DNA from: CAZDCD01 sp964503885
Lineage (GTDB): Bacteria; Bacteroidota; Bacteroidia; Bacteroidales; UBA10428
Direction of reading: 5' to 3'
Assembly (NCBI GenBank): GCA_964503885.1
Contig: CAZDCD010000001.1
Span: forward strand, 186,001 to 250,000
Length of the DNA stretch: 64,000 nucleotides
Shown here: one piece after another, positions 37,066-48,500 of the stretch
Numbering within the stretch: the stretch's first letter is position 1
Layout of the letters: the number at the start of each line of letters is the position of its first letter
Notes under the pieces: generated by a model
The model's database searches: none
What the model was told of the DNA's origin: nothing
The model's input: only the letters and a program-made list of their open reading frames with translations
Position numbers and translations under genes: made by a program

Positions 37066-37836
37066 ATGAAATTAAAACTAAAGAATCCACTTGTAATTTT
37101 TGATCTTGAAACCACAGGCATTAATATAGTGACCGACAGGATCGTGGAAATTTCTTACCTCAAGATCTTTCCAAACGGCGATGACGAATCCCGTACGTTG
37201 AAAATAAACCCTACCATTCCTATTCCTGATAAAGTCACTCAGATTCATGGAATTACGGATGAAGATGTTAAAGATGCTCCGACTTTTGCTGAAGTGGCAA
37301 AGTCTCTGGTAAAGGTGTTCGAAGGCTGTGATTTTGCCGGATACAATTCCAATAAGTTCGATCTTCCGCTGCTTGCCGAAGAATTTATCAGGGCTGATGT
37401 TGATCTTGATCTCAAGAAACGTAAATTCATTGATGTGCAGGTGATCTTTCATAAAAAAGAACAGCGTACGCTGAGTGCAGCATATAAATTCTATTGCGAT
37501 AAGGAACTGATCGATGCACACAGTGCCGAATCAGACACCAGGGCGACATTTGAAATACTTAAGGCCCAACTTGAACGGTATACCGATCTTCCGGATGATA
37601 TCGACGGATTGGCAAAATTTTCAAGCCATAATAACAATGCTGATTTTGTAGGAAGGATCATATACAATGACGAAGGTCAGGAAGTGTTCAATTTTGGTAA
37701 ATACAAGGGCCAGCTTGTTGCAGATATTTTTAAAAAGGATCCTGCATATTACGGATGGATGATCAACAATGAATTTCCGCTGTACACAAAAAAGATCCTT
37801 ACATCCATTAAGCTCAGGGAGGCATTTAAAACATAA
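37066..37836 (+). CDS. DnaQ-like 3'-5' exonuclease with C-terminal DUF3820-like domain
   Basis: 256 residues. The DEDDh exonuclease domain covers ~1-175: FDLETTGINIVTDRIVEI (first Asp-Glu), HGITDEDV, YNSNKFDLPLLAEEF (third Asp), and HSAESDTRAT (final His-Asp). The last ~65 residues (VFNFGKYKGQLVADI ... YYGWMINNEFP) resemble the small DUF3820 / exonuclease-associated domain. Such proteins act as polymerase III epsilon-like proofreading or repair nucleases. The position just after dnaN supports a replication or repair role. Confidence 0.9.
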   Translation: MKLKLKNPLVIFDLETTGINIVTDRIVEISYLKIFPNGDDESRTLKINPTIPIPDKVTQIHGITDEDVKDAPTFAEVAKSLVKVFEGCDFAGYNSNKFDLPLLAEEFIRADVDLDLKKRKFIDVQVIFHKKEQRTLSAAYKFYCDKELIDAHSAESDTRATFEILKAQLERYTDLPDDIDGLAKFSSHNNNADFVGRIIYNDEGQEVFNFGKYKGQLVADIFKKDPAYYGWMINNEFPLYTKKILTSIKLREAFKT

Positions 37837-37848
37837 AATGTCCATACC

Positions 37849-38460
37849 ATGAAAATATTCTGTATTGGCCGCAATTACTCCGATCATGTGAAGGAGTTGA
37901 ATAACGCCATACCCGAAGAACCTGTCTTTTTTTTGAAACCCGATTCTGCGCTCATTCTCAATAACCAACCTTTCTTTCTTCCTGATTTTTCAAACGAAAT
38001 ACATTACGAAACAGAGATCGTTCTTAAAATAAACCGTCTGGGCAAGAACATCGATCGAAAATTTGCCGACAGGTATTTCGAAGAAATTGGCATTGGTATT
38101 GACTTTACCGCAAGAGACCTGCAGAGAAAACAGGCAAAAGCCGGCAACCCTTGGGAGATATCCAAAGCATTTGATGGTTCCGCTCCGTTGGGCAAATTCA
38201 TCAAGAAAAATAAACTACCCGATTACCATGCTATTCATTTTCACCTCGACAAGAACGGCGAGCGGGTGCAACAGGGAAACACTGCTGATCTCATTTTTTC
38301 ATTCGATGAGATCATTTCCTATATTTCGCGCTTTTTAACCCTTAAAATTGGGGACCTGATTTATACAGGAACGCCGGCAGGTGTTGGTCCGGTAAAGATA
38401 GGAGACCATTTGTGTGCATTTGTTGAGGATGTGAAAATGCTCGATTTCTATGTAAAGTAG
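37849..38460 (+). CDS. Fumarylacetoacetate hydrolase family protein
   Basis: 203 residues, short form of the FAH family (acylpyruvate hydrolase / 2-oxo-hept-ene-dioate type). MKIFCIGRNYSDHVKELN opens the chain, HYETEIVLKI carries the paired metal-binding glutamates, GIGIDFTARDLQ has the metal-binding aspartate, and the end has DLIYTGTPAGVGPVKIGD. It hydrolyses or decarboxylates acylpyruvates or oxaloacetate-like compounds using Mg or Mn. The start is 12 bases after the exonuclease stop. The actual substrate is not visible. Confidence 0.92.
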   Translation: MKIFCIGRNYSDHVKELNNAIPEEPVFFLKPDSALILNNQPFFLPDFSNEIHYETEIVLKINRLGKNIDRKFADRYFEEIGIGIDFTARDLQRKQAKAGNPWEISKAFDGSAPLGKFIKKNKLPDYHAIHFHLDKNGERVQQGNTADLIFSFDEIISYISRFLTLKIGDLIYTGTPAGVGPVKIGDHLCAFVEDVKMLDFYVK

Positions 38461-39143
38461 AAAAGTATTTCTAACGTGAGTTCGATATAGATAATGTTAT
38501 TTGGTGCTCATAAGATAACTTGTGAATTTCAGAAATCATGATTCCTCGCAAATAAAATATTACCTTTTTATGCTTCTCTATTGTTTTCCAGATAAAATAG
38601 TGCCTTCTATGTGCGGATACTTTGAGATTTTGCGCTTTGTGATAATTAATTATTAGCCACAAAATCACGGAGACCCGAAGTTTCACCAAATTTTTTCCTG
38701 TATTTCATTTTGCGAAATAAAATTAGTCTAAATACTCAGAATTCAATTCTCAGATAAGGAGTCCTGAAATTGCTATTGAAGGTTTGATACCGGTAAAAAT
38801 ATGCATGTGATCATGGGTACCATTAATTGCAATTAATTATTGTCCTTTATTTCTGACAATGCTGCTGATATATTGTAAAGTTCTTCACTCCAGATGTCTC
38901 TCGGGCAATTTTCATGCCTATAAGGACTAAAACTATTTGTACATAAATCTGACTAAAAGTAACGGCCATATCTTATTGATTTAAATGGATTTAATATATT
39001 TACCCTGTCAGGGTTCCTTCCGGCTGATATAACCACTTTTCTATAAACATACCAGCCCTTCGGACTTTGCATTGGATAATATTTAACCCTTACGGACAGG
39101 CAAAACCCACAGCGTATACCTGATTATTGCAGGGTTTGATTAC
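38461..39143. repeat. Spacer with a degenerate copy of the GH130 3' end and dispersed words
   Basis: 683 bases. 38524-38578 is about 80% identical by eye to 42132-42185, the end of the GH130 gene, in the same orientation. A second, weaker copy of the same unit follows at about 38586-38612. At 38655-38692 there is a GCCAC-AAA-TCACGGAGA type word, the reverse complement of the CTTNGTGGC words seen at 63.9 kb. ACCCTGTCAGGGT at 39002-39014 is a short palindrome near the 3' end of the peptidase gene. A 72-codon minus frame over the repeat is not credible. Confidence 0.65.
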
Positions 39144-41303
39144 TTATTCGACACAGACTTTTTGTATATTTATATCTCCGTTGTCTAAGATAACTTTAAG
39201 AATATACATTCCTTTTGAAATGTTCTCGACATCTATTGAAGATGTTTTAGTGGAAGTACTTGTGCTTATAATTAACTTTCCCTGCAGATCATATAAATTG
39301 ATTATAGCTGTTTCGTCAATATTCTGAATTTGTATATTTAATATATTATCCGCAGGATTTGGGAACAAGATAATTTCAGATTCTGCTGGCGTTTCTGATA
39401 ATTTTTTTGGATTCGTACTCTTATAGCATGACGGTACATATACCTCCCTTATTGTTGAAACATGCTGTGCTCCACTGGTGACTGTTAGTCTTAGATATAA
39501 ATAATTACCGCAACAACCTCCGGGTGTAAATGTCAATGAGCTGGAATATCCTATAGCTATATAATTGCCATTATAAGAAAACTCCCACTTATATGTATAA
39601 CTTCCTGTTCCCCCTGTAGGATATGCTGTCCAAGTACCACTCGAAGTACATGAGGGTAATGAAGAAGGGCCAACAATATTAATATAAAGAGGAGGGTTGC
39701 ATGGATCATTATTTGGATCTCCTACACCTACGGCAGCCCAGGCATTTTGAGCAGCTTTCGCTTCGCAAGAAACCGTACCATAATTGAATCTGGCTATGTA
39801 AATTGATGCATCACGGGAATCCTGATAATCGGCGTCAGGGTTTAATATTTTCATAGTACCCCATGCTATTTTAATAGCTTTATCAAAACCTATAGCATTT
39901 GAAAGCAGATAAAACCAATGGTTTTGCACACCATTATTATGATGAACATAATAACCTGCATCGGATCCGGTATACCACCATCCTTGTTCATGATATGTTG
40001 CAGGTTGGTATTCAGGTGCATCATGCGGGTTAATTAATGAACGAATTTGTCCAAAATCTGTTCCTATAATCCAATCATTTGTCCCACGAACATATCTTTC
40101 TACTGCAGTTCCAAAGATATCTGCAAAAGATTCACTTAATGCTCCCGATTCTGCCGCTACATTGTTTAAATTAGAAGTATGTGAAATAATTCCATGTGTG
40201 TACTCATGTCCAATTGCCTCCGGTGAAGCAGCGCTATATCCGTTGTCCATGTATCCGATAAAAATATAATTTGTGTAGTTTATAACATCATGGCCTGTAG
40301 TAGTAGCATCAGCCAATCCTCTCACTTCGTCATTATTTCCCTCTGTACCATACCATCCATAATTATATTTAAAATAATCATAAGTTTTTTCCATTCCCCA
40401 AAGAAGAGATGTTGCCGGTCTTTCATCGATTGCAGACCAATTGTTATCACTATCATCAATATGGCCGGTAATATCCCAATGTCCGCCATTGCCCCACCAG
40501 TCCGCAAACCACTTTACACAAATTTCGCCACGTTTATTGTCTTTAAGGATATAATCAAAATTTGGCAGGCCTCTGTAATATGTTGTAAAATTTTGAGGGT
40601 CATCATATAATGTTACACATGTGCCGGAAGCTCGGTGAATTAAATTCCTTTATTTCAAAAATTCTCCTTTATAAGCATTGACGTAAATAACACTATGAGT
40701 AAAAGGAACTAATGAAGTTATGTCAAAACTCCATGCTAAAGTATAATTTTCATTATTTTTAGGGGCATCCTCTTTTATTTTGGCAAATAATAACTTTCCT
40801 TCAGGAAAGTTTGTGGCATAAGGATCATTACTTATTTTTTTTAATTCGATCTCAAATATAGAATCCTCCCATATATATTTTTCTGCATTTACATATGCTA
40901 ATGCAACCGCTAATGCTTCTTTTTCATTGATATAATTTTTCGTAATTTTATTATTTAATCGTATTATTTCCCCATTTATAACCCTGGCTTTTCCTTTCTT
41001 TTCAAAACATGAAATCCAACCGTCTTCAACAGGTATATTATGGTAATATTGTAAATATTCTCTTTTATCGCCAATGATACTATCCGGTAAAAATCTATGT
41101 TCTTTTATTGAAAAAGAGGGAGATAATTTGTATTCTTGTGAAAATGATGATACTAAATCGTTAGAACTCAAATTCAAATCCTGTTTTACATAATGCCATT
41201 TATTTTTTGAATTAAAATTTTCTATTGCATTGCTAAATTTATTTTGCGTAAAAACTTGAATATAAAGAAAAATTAAGCACGAAGTAACTAATAACTTTTT
41301 CAT
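39144..41303 (-). pseudogene. M4 (thermolysin-like) metallopeptidase with one in-frame TAA, T9SS cargo
   Basis: One frame runs from ATG 41303 to 39144 (719 codons) and is broken only by TAA at 40652-40650 (codon 218). Before the stop: signal peptide (KKLLVTSCLIFLYIQVFTQ) and a FTP/PepSY propeptide ending VIYVNAYKGEFLK. After it the same frame continues RNLIHRASGTCVTLYDD, as M4 zymogens do, then the catalytic domain with HEYTH, the zinc glutamate in SESFADI, and HHNNGVQNHWFYL. A PKD-like domain and a C-terminal type IX sorting domain (LFPNPADNILNIQI ... GMYILKV) complete it. No frameshift is needed. It is either a recent pseudogene, a read-through gene, or an assembly error. ATG 40394 would restart only an incomplete catalytic domain. 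The region is AT-rich. Confidence 0.9.
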
Positions 41304-41366
41304 TTTCTAAGGTTTAGAAAGGTTAGACTTATATAACCTGCAATATTCATACAGGTTATGTTAGAT

Positions 41367-41873
41367 TTATTTAGCTGCTTCTTTCCTTAACTCCATATCT
41401 AAATATACTCCTTCTTTTCCTTCAACAGGATTTATTGGAGAATAATATTCGGCTTTTTTTAAGACCAGAATATATCGGGCATTGTAAAAGTTCAAAATTG
41501 CAGAATCAGGAGAAAGATCTGTGAATGACCAATAATCAGGGGATGGATGCTCACCATATTTTAACAACACCGTGTCGTTTTCATCTTTAAAAGTTATGCC
41601 CATTAAAATCTTTAAATATCCTTCGGAAATGCATACAATTTCAGGATTTGACGGGCAAAGGGTGTTTTCCATTTCCAGTACCTTTGCGATTAAGGTATCA
41701 TTTTCAGAGATGAATTTAATTTCCTGATTGACTTTTGTCCCGAAATAAGAATCTTCTACACCATTAATTTCAATTGAATCGAGTATTTTTATTGAACTGT
41801 CTTCATCGTTTTTCTGACAACTTCCTAAAAAGCTTAAGAATACTATCAGGTGTATAATTACATAACTTTTCAT
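41367..41873 (-). CDS. Small lipoprotein, function unknown
   Basis: 168 residues from ATG 41873, which directly starts a signal peptide (MKSYVIIHLIVFLSFLGSC) with a lipobox cysteine at residue 19. An ATG five codons upstream is less likely. The mature part is acidic with beta strands; no family recognised. It precedes the M4 peptidase gene on the same strand by 63 bases and may be co-transcribed, for example as an inhibitor or chaperone for the peptidase. That link is positional only. Confidence 0.7.
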   Translation of the reverse strand: MKSYVIIHLIVFLSFLGSCQKNDEDSSIKILDSIEINGVEDSYFGTKVNQEIKFISENDTLIAKVLEMENTLCPSNPEIVCISEGYLKILMGITFKDENDTVLLKYGEHPSPDYWSFTDLSPDSAILNFYNARYILVLKKAEYYSPINPVEGKEGVYLDMELRKEAAK

Positions 41874-42137
41874 AGCGTGTTGGATCAAAGTTTGTTATAA
41901 GATGAATTTATCAAAGAATTGGTTGCGCGTAAAAGAGAAGAAAAATTGATCACAACAACATTTAATTAGCATCGAACTTTCAAATATAATTACTTTATGC
42001 AGATTATTTAAAATTTTTTGTAAATGGAATTATCAATAATTCGGGCAGGATTCCTTATGATGGATGCCTTTAACAAATTTTTTATCATTGATGAAATTTG
42101 ATGAGTTATTTTTTATATCCCACACTAAGTCGGAAAT

Positions 42138-43352
42138 TCAGAAATCCTGATTCCCGGCGAATAAAATACTACTTTTATACTTCTTCTTTGTGGATAATTT
42201 GAGATTACGGTCAATCAACCGATTAATTTTTTCAACAGATTTTCCTGTTCTCAAATCGTCCGGCGGAGTATTCTTCACGTAATCAGTAAGGCGTTCGACT
42301 GAAGAAACAGCAACGTGCATGCGTGTATCTGACGATGCATAATAAATATACACCGTACCATCATCATCGGTGATCCACCCATTGGCAAACAAGACGTTTG
42401 AAACATCTCCCACACGCTCATCTCCAACAGGCCCCATAAAATATCCGCCCGGATGATAAATTATTTTCGAAAGATCCTTAAGGTCGGTCATAAACATATA
42501 GAGTACATAGCGCAATCCGGCAGCGGTATTTCTTACTCCATGGGCCAGGTGTAACCAGCCTTCGCTGGTTTTTATGGGAGCCGGTCCCAGTCCGTTCTTA
42601 AGTTCATATACCGTATGGTATTTTTTTGAATTGATTATTTTTTCATTCTGTACTACAGGATTTTCCATCTTTTCGACAAAACCCAGTCCGATGCCACCTC
42701 CACTACCCACATTAATGAAATCATCCTGCGGCCGCGTATAAAGAGCATATTTGCCGTGGACAAACTCCGGATGCATCACCACGTTCCGCTGTTGGCCTGT
42801 ATTGGAAATCAGATCGGGTAACCTTTCCCATGCAACCAGATCTTTTGTCCGTACGATCCCTGCTTTGGCAACTGCACTGCTGGTATCACCAGCCGGAGCA
42901 GCGGGATCTTTCCGCTCAGTGCAAAAAATACCATATATCCAACCGTCTTCATGAAGGGTAAGCCGCATATCGTAGACGTTTACATCGGGCTCTGCGGTTT
43001 CTGGCAATGTTACAGGCCTTTCCCAGAAGCGGAAATTATCCACACCATTGGGGCTTTCAGCGATTGCAAAAAATGATTTCCTGTCCCACCCTTCCACCCT
43101 GACTGCCAGAAGATACCTGCCATTTAATTTTATAGCACCGGCGTTAAATGCCGCATTGATACCGAGACGCTCCATGCAATGCGGATTGCTTTCCGGATTC
43201 AGATCATACCTCCAGTAAACCGGAACATGTGCAGCAGTGAGGATTGGATGTTTATACCGCATGAATATGCCGTTCGATTCTTCCAGCGGTTGGTTTTTTC
43301 GTTTTATCAGGTCTTCGTATTTTTGAATTACTGTTTTTTGTCTGGTTTCCAA
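42138..43352 (-). CDS. GH130 phosphorylase, mannosylglucose phosphorylase-like
   Basis: Phosphorolyses beta-1,4-mannosyl sugars to mannose 1-phosphate, in the cytosol. 404 residues. [23 protein letters not shown] in two parts, [32 protein letters not shown] with the likely catalytic aspartate at 128, and YTRPQDDF form the five-blade propeller active site of the GH130_1 (4-O-mannosyl-glucose phosphorylase) type. The last ~18 residues after IDRNLKL ([18 protein letters not shown]) look added: the bases coding for them recur at 38.5 kb. The upstream gene, a sodium:solute symporter, ends 12 bases before the start, so symporter and phosphorylase share an operon. Confidence 0.88.
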   Translation of the reverse strand: METRQKTVIQKYEDLIKRKNQPLEESNGIFMRYKHPILTAAHVPVYWRYDLNPESNPHCMERLGINAAFNAGAIKLNGRYLLAVRVEGWDRKSFFAIAESPNGVDNFRFWERPVTLPETAEPDVNVYDMRLTLHEDGWIYGIFCTERKDPAAPAGDTSSAVAKAGIVRTKDLVAWERLPDLISNTGQQRNVVMHPEFVHGKYALYTRPQDDFINVGSGGGIGLGFVEKMENPVVQNEKIINSKKYHTVYELKNGLGPAPIKTSEGWLHLAHGVRNTAAGLRYVLYMFMTDLKDLSKIIYHPGGYFMGPVGDERVGDVSNVLFANGWITDDDGTVYIYYASSDTRMHVAVSSVERLTDYVKNTPPDDLRTGKSVEKINRLIDRNLKLSTKKKYKSSILFAGNQDF

Positions 43353-43364
43353 AATTTCGTGTTT

Positions 43365-45215
43365 TTAAATTTGTGACAACCTGTTCCACCATGTTCTTTT
43401 CATGATCATTATGCACACGGCAATTATTGCCACCGATATGGCGAAAGGCCCCCAGTGTTTAATAACCAGGTATATCGGCATGGCAACAATTGCGGTCTGA
43501 CCAATAATTCCCACAACAATGTTAAACATATCAATTTTGAAATTCGTATTCTTTTTGAAGCTCGGGTCTTCCTTTTTCACCTTCTCAAGGATCGGTTTCC
43601 AGAATCCCCATGGCCTTACAGTTTTGTAGAATTCCATAAGTGTTGCATCATTAGTAGGCTTACTTAGAAATGTGCCGATCAGGCAACCGGCAAGCGACAA
43701 TATTAACATCAACGGAAAGAAATAAAGCAAAATGATCTGCTCTGCCACATCCGGGAACAGAGGAGGCAGTATTTTAGGAAAGATCATAGCTGCAGCCAGT
43801 CCGGTAAGCATCCCCCAGAAATAACCATGCCCGTTGAATCTCCACCAATACCATTTAAGCACATTGGCAGCGATAAATCCACCGTATATACCCGATACGA
43901 TCCATTGAAGCAAGCTATTGATATTGGTAGAAAATGCCCCGATAACAATGCTGATAAGAACGATCACAATACCCACTGAATAGTATGCTGCTTTTAATTG
44001 TTTCTTACTCGGATCAGGTTTAAAATATTTAATATACACATCGTTGACCAGATAAGCCTGGGCAGCATTTAATGTACCGGAAAATGTTCCCATAAAGGCT
44101 GCAATCAAACCGGCAAGAAGTATACCCAAGAGTCCGGCCGGCGCAAATTCATTGATTGCCGAAGGCAATATCTGCTCAAAATCAACTTTATTATTAACGA
44201 TCAGATCCAGCTTATCGAAGAATACGAGTGCCAGTACAATAAATCCGGTAATCAGGAGGTATCTCACGGGGTTTAGAATTACCGAAACAAATCCGCTCAT
44301 TTTTGCGGCTTCAACCGGATTCTTCGTAGCAAGAATTTTCTGCATATCATAGTTCGGAGCAGGACCTGCACCGCTTACCAAAATGCCCTTCAGCAGCATC
44401 ATGCTGAAAATAAAACCAAAAAGAGAATACCCGTGTTCGCTGATGGCAAGGTTTGCTTTATCGACAATCCCTGACCAGTCAAGATGAAGATGCATACCGA
44501 AAAATGGGGATGTCCATCCCTGGGGTACAACAAGTTCCTGAGCTCCGAGAGCATTCATGGCCATTACTGCAATAATTACAGAGGCAACGGTCATAATGAG
44601 ATATTGAACAAGATCGGCCCATACAATGCTTACCATTCCGCCAAGGATCGTATAAAAAACTGCAAAGGCCGTGAAAATAACTGCATATAAGTGGGGAACA
44701 TAAGCCGGCTGAATTGCAAAAGGAATATATTTTGAAACGACTTCCCAGGGAATAAATATTTCAATGAATTTACCCAACCCGATAAACCCGTATGCCAGCA
44801 TTCCCAGGCATAACAATACAGCAAATGCCACAACGATCAAATGCGCCAGCTCCGCACCCCGCTTATAGCCGAACCTTGTTTTCATCCATTCGGCTCCTGT
44901 GGTCACATTTGATTTCCGTATCCAGGCCGACAGGTACACCATCAGGAATATCTGATTAAAAACTGGCCACATCCATGGCAACCAGATGCTTTTAAGTCCG
45001 TACAAAAACCCAATCGCCACAAGCCACATGGTACCCGATATATCAAACATACCTGATGCATTTGATAGTCCGAGCATGTACCATGGTAACTTGTTGCTAC
45101 CCAACAGGTATGACGCTTTGTCTTTTTCAGCCCTTTTTCTCAGGACCAATCCGATAATAACCGTTAATGAGAGATAGACCGAAATAATCAGGATGTCAAT
45201 GAGTCTTATTTTCAT
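43365..45215 (-). CDS. Sodium:solute symporter (SSS family), probably sugar
   Basis: 616 residues with about 14 hydrophobic helices. LIIVSGIYGGFIAANVLKWYWWRFNGHGYF-type motifs (residues near 455-475), FMGTFSGTLNAAQAYLVNDVY, and the N-terminal RKRAEKDKASYLLGSNKLPWYMLGLSN place it in the SSS family, sugar-type branch. It should import a solute with sodium across the cytoplasmic membrane. The 12-base gap to the GH130 gene suggests the solute is a mannosyl disaccharide or glycoside. A TACCTTTG box lies 74 bases upstream. Confidence 0.9.
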   Translation of the reverse strand: MKIRLIDILIISVYLSLTVIIGLVLRKRAEKDKASYLLGSNKLPWYMLGLSNASGMFDISGTMWLVAIGFLYGLKSIWLPWMWPVFNQIFLMVYLSAWIRKSNVTTGAEWMKTRFGYKRGAELAHLIVVAFAVLLCLGMLAYGFIGLGKFIEIFIPWEVVSKYIPFAIQPAYVPHLYAVIFTAFAVFYTILGGMVSIVWADLVQYLIMTVASVIIAVMAMNALGAQELVVPQGWTSPFFGMHLHLDWSGIVDKANLAISEHGYSLFGFIFSMMLLKGILVSGAGPAPNYDMQKILATKNPVEAAKMSGFVSVILNPVRYLLITGFIVLALVFFDKLDLIVNNKVDFEQILPSAINEFAPAGLLGILLAGLIAAFMGTFSGTLNAAQAYLVNDVYIKYFKPDPSKKQLKAAYYSVGIVIVLISIVIGAFSTNINSLLQWIVSGIYGGFIAANVLKWYWWRFNGHGYFWGMLTGLAAAMIFPKILPPLFPDVAEQIILLYFFPLMLILSLAGCLIGTFLSKPTNDATLMEFYKTVRPWGFWKPILEKVKKEDPSFKKNTNFKIDMFNIVVGIIGQTAIVAMPIYLVIKHWGPFAISVAIIAVCIMIMKRTWWNRLSQI

Positions 45216-45288
45216 AGTGCGAATTTTGAGATTGGTTAAATAAACAATGTGTTAAATATGCATTTAAACTTCAAATAATTCAATACAT

Positions 45289-45296
45289 CAAAGGTA
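45289..45296 (-). promoter_or_regulatory. -7 box TACCTTTG for the symporter-GH130 operon
   Basis: Minus-strand TACCTTTG matches the consensus, about 75 bases before the symporter ATG. The -33 element was not clearly found. Confidence 0.5.
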
Positions 45297-45508
45297 TTTT
45301 TTTTGCTTAATTATAACAGCACCGACCTGATCCGGTACTGTGAAAAATCAGGACAGCCTATAACAAAGATTTCCTCTCAAAAGATCAGAGAGATCCGGTA
45401 AATAATTAAACATCTGAATCCATAAAGATTTAGGGAGAATAGTGGAAGCTGCCATGATCGATGCAAGGTTTGCTTTGTAAAATAATCCGACAGATCAGTC
45501 GGATGTGA

Positions 45509-48500
45509 TTATTCGGATTGAGAAGCGATGGTGAAATAAAATGTAGTGCCTTCATTTTCTTTGCTTTCAGCCCAGATTTCACCCTTGTTCAGCCTGATAA
45601 AGTCTTTGCATAGCAAAAGTCCCAGACCTGTTCCGGTTTCACCATCGGTACCTTCGGTGGAAATACTACTTTCGACCCTGAACAGGTTATTTAATCTTGC
45701 CTCAGTCATTCCAATACCATTATCCTTAACAGATACCATAACCATATTATCTTTTAACTCCGCGCTAATTTCTATTTTACCTCCACTGGAAGTATATTTA
45801 ACTGCGTTGCTTATAAGATTTCTGAGTACCAGGTTGATCATCTCATGATCAGCATAAACTGTTAAATGATCATCGGTATTGTTTTCAATGACGATGTTTT
45901 TGGATTTTATATTGTCCATCAACAACTGGAGAACATCCTTTATAAGAGTATTCAGTACAAGGTTATGGGGAACGTACTTAAGATGCTTTGATTGTGCTCT
46001 TGACCATTGCAATAAATTTTCCAGCAGGTTGAATATTTTTTTCGAGGAATTGTATATTGAATTGATATACATATCGAGCTTTTCAGGCGATAATATCTTT
46101 ATTTTTAATTTTAGCAATTCAGCAAATCCGAAAATGCTGCTGAACGGACTTTTAAGATCGTGCGCAATGATGGAAAAAAATTTATCTTTTGTTCTGTTCA
46201 GCTCCTCAAGCTCCGAATTTGTTATTGCCAGAGTTTCAGCCTGACTTCTGAGCTCAACTGTCTGCTCTTCGATTCGCTGCTGGCGTTCCTCAAGAATTGT
46301 ATTTATCTCGTTCAGTTCCTGGGTCTGATCGTAAAGTGTCTGGTTTTTCAATTTCAATTCTTTGGTCTGCTCATTTACCCGCCTTTCAAGAAGTACCTTC
46401 TGCGTATTGATATTTCTTATTCTTAGATAATAAAAAAGATAGAAAAGGGCAATAACAAATACAGCAATAATCGCCCTGAACCAAGACGTCATCCAGAACG
46501 GAGGCTCAATATAAATTTCAATCGATTTTCCGATATCATTCCAGATATGATCATGGTTTGATCCCTTCACATGAAAGGTATATTTCCCCGGCGATAAATT
46601 GGTGTATGTTGCTATTCTTCTGTTACCTACATTATTCCAGTCTTTTTCAAGCGGTTCGAGGTAATAAGCATACTGGTCTTTTTCTGTATGCAAATAATTT
46701 AATGCCACATATTTAAACCCAATGAAATTTTGATTGTAGTTCAAATCAATGCGATCTGTTTCCTGTATATTTTTTTTTAATGGCGATCCCGGAGTATTCC
46801 ATTTGACCACTTTATTGTAAATGTAAAATTCCACGATCTCAACAGGCGGTTTATGCAGATTTTCTTTCATCCGATCAGGATAAAACGCACTCAATCCCTT
46901 TATGCCTCCGAAATAGAATTTTCCGTCGTTTGCCTTTAGCACCGCATTGCGGTTAAATTCATTTCCCTGTAGATTATCGGAGTAATCATATAATCTGATA
47001 TCTTTTGATTTCATATCAAACTTGATCAGACCTACAATCGTACCAATCCAGAAAATATCATTATTGTCCTGAAGCATCGTATTGAACATGCATGTATGGA
47101 AGTTGTATTTCTTATCCATGTGTATAAAATCTCCGGTGCTTTCCGCATAAAGATTGAGACCGTTTTGTGTTCCGATCCATATTCTTTTTTGCCTGTCTTC
47201 AAAAATGAAGTTAACAGAATTTGAGCTGAAGCTGTTACTATCTCCGGGCTTGTTCGTATAATTCGTCAGCGTATTTTTTTTCGGATCGAACAAACCTATC
47301 CCTAAATCGTCAAAACCAAGCCAGATTCTTTTCCTGCTATCTTCCAGTAAATACATGGAAGCCAAGCTTTGCAACTGAACGCCTGCCAAGGTAGTAACAT
47401 TTTCAAAGTTCCGGGTACCATTCCGCTTTATTGAAAATCCCTTGTTCAATGTACTTACCCAAATATTATGATCACGATCCTCGTAAATATAATTTATTGA
47501 AGTGCTGTTAAAATAATGTTCCGGATCATCTGATGAAAAACGTATTGATCGGCCGGTCTCAGGATCGAATTCGTTTAGTCCTCCGTAATATGTTCCGATC
47601 CAGAATTTTCCACGACTGTCTTCCAGCATGGTCAAGATAATGTCTGAGTTGAGACTTGATGCATTGCCGGGTTCGTTCCTGAACACCTTAATTACCCCTT
47701 TTTTCGGATCAAGAATATCAAGGCCTCCGCCGTCGGTTCCTACCCAGATTTTACCTTTTGAATCCTGTAAAATGGAAAGTACCGATTTTGCCGATAGACC
47801 ACCCGGTGTGCCATCGTATGTGTAATTGGTAATTTCGTTGAAGATGGGCGTGAACAGGTTCACTCCTCCCCTGTAATTTCCTATCCAGAAAATATCCAGA
47901 TCATCTTTATAGATGCAAAGCAACTGGTCATTGCTAATGGTAAAGGGCTTTAAAGGGTCAGACCTGTAATAGTGGAATGCGCGTTTATACTTGTCGAGCA
48001 GGTTTAATCCTCCGTGATCTACGGTTACCAGGTAAAATTCATCTGTGAACCTGACAATATCCGTCACATCATTATTTGAGATCCCTTTGCCGTAAGTTTT
48101 AACCGGATATCTGTAGAATCTTTCAGTAGCAGTATCAAACTGTTGCAGGCCATCAGGATAATTGCAAATCCAAACAGTACCGGAATCATACAGTATTTTT
48201 CCCCTGAATGGATGGAAAAGATTATTGTATTCGGAAGTATTGTAGATATAATTTGTAAAAGTTCCCTGTTCCGGGTCAAATTTACTGATCGCACCGTTAA
48301 TCTGGGATATCCACAGGTTTCCGTTTTCGTCCTCATCGATATCGGTGACATAATCACTATAGATACTATTTTTTTTATCTACGGAATGAACGTACTGCAC
48401 AAACATGCCATTCTCATGATCGTATTTTACAAGTCCTGACCCAAGAGTACCGAACCATATGTGATGGTTATGGTCCTCAAAAATTGCGCGGATTAAATTA

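Noticed and set aside
38471..38689. 72-codon minus frame downstream of the FAH-family gene
   Set aside because: It covers the degenerate repeat shared with the GH130 gene end and reads a different frame from the GH130 tail.
40290..40610. 106-codon plus-strand frame opposite the M4 peptidase
   Set aside because: It lies antisense to the stretch that encodes the start of the peptidase catalytic domain, which has far better family support.
21391..40652. Alternative genetic code reading TAG or TAA as sense, suggested by the in-frame stops at 21391 and 40650
   Set aside because: All other genes end properly at TAA, TAG or TGA without family-like sequence beyond the stop, and the two interrupted genes use different stop codons.
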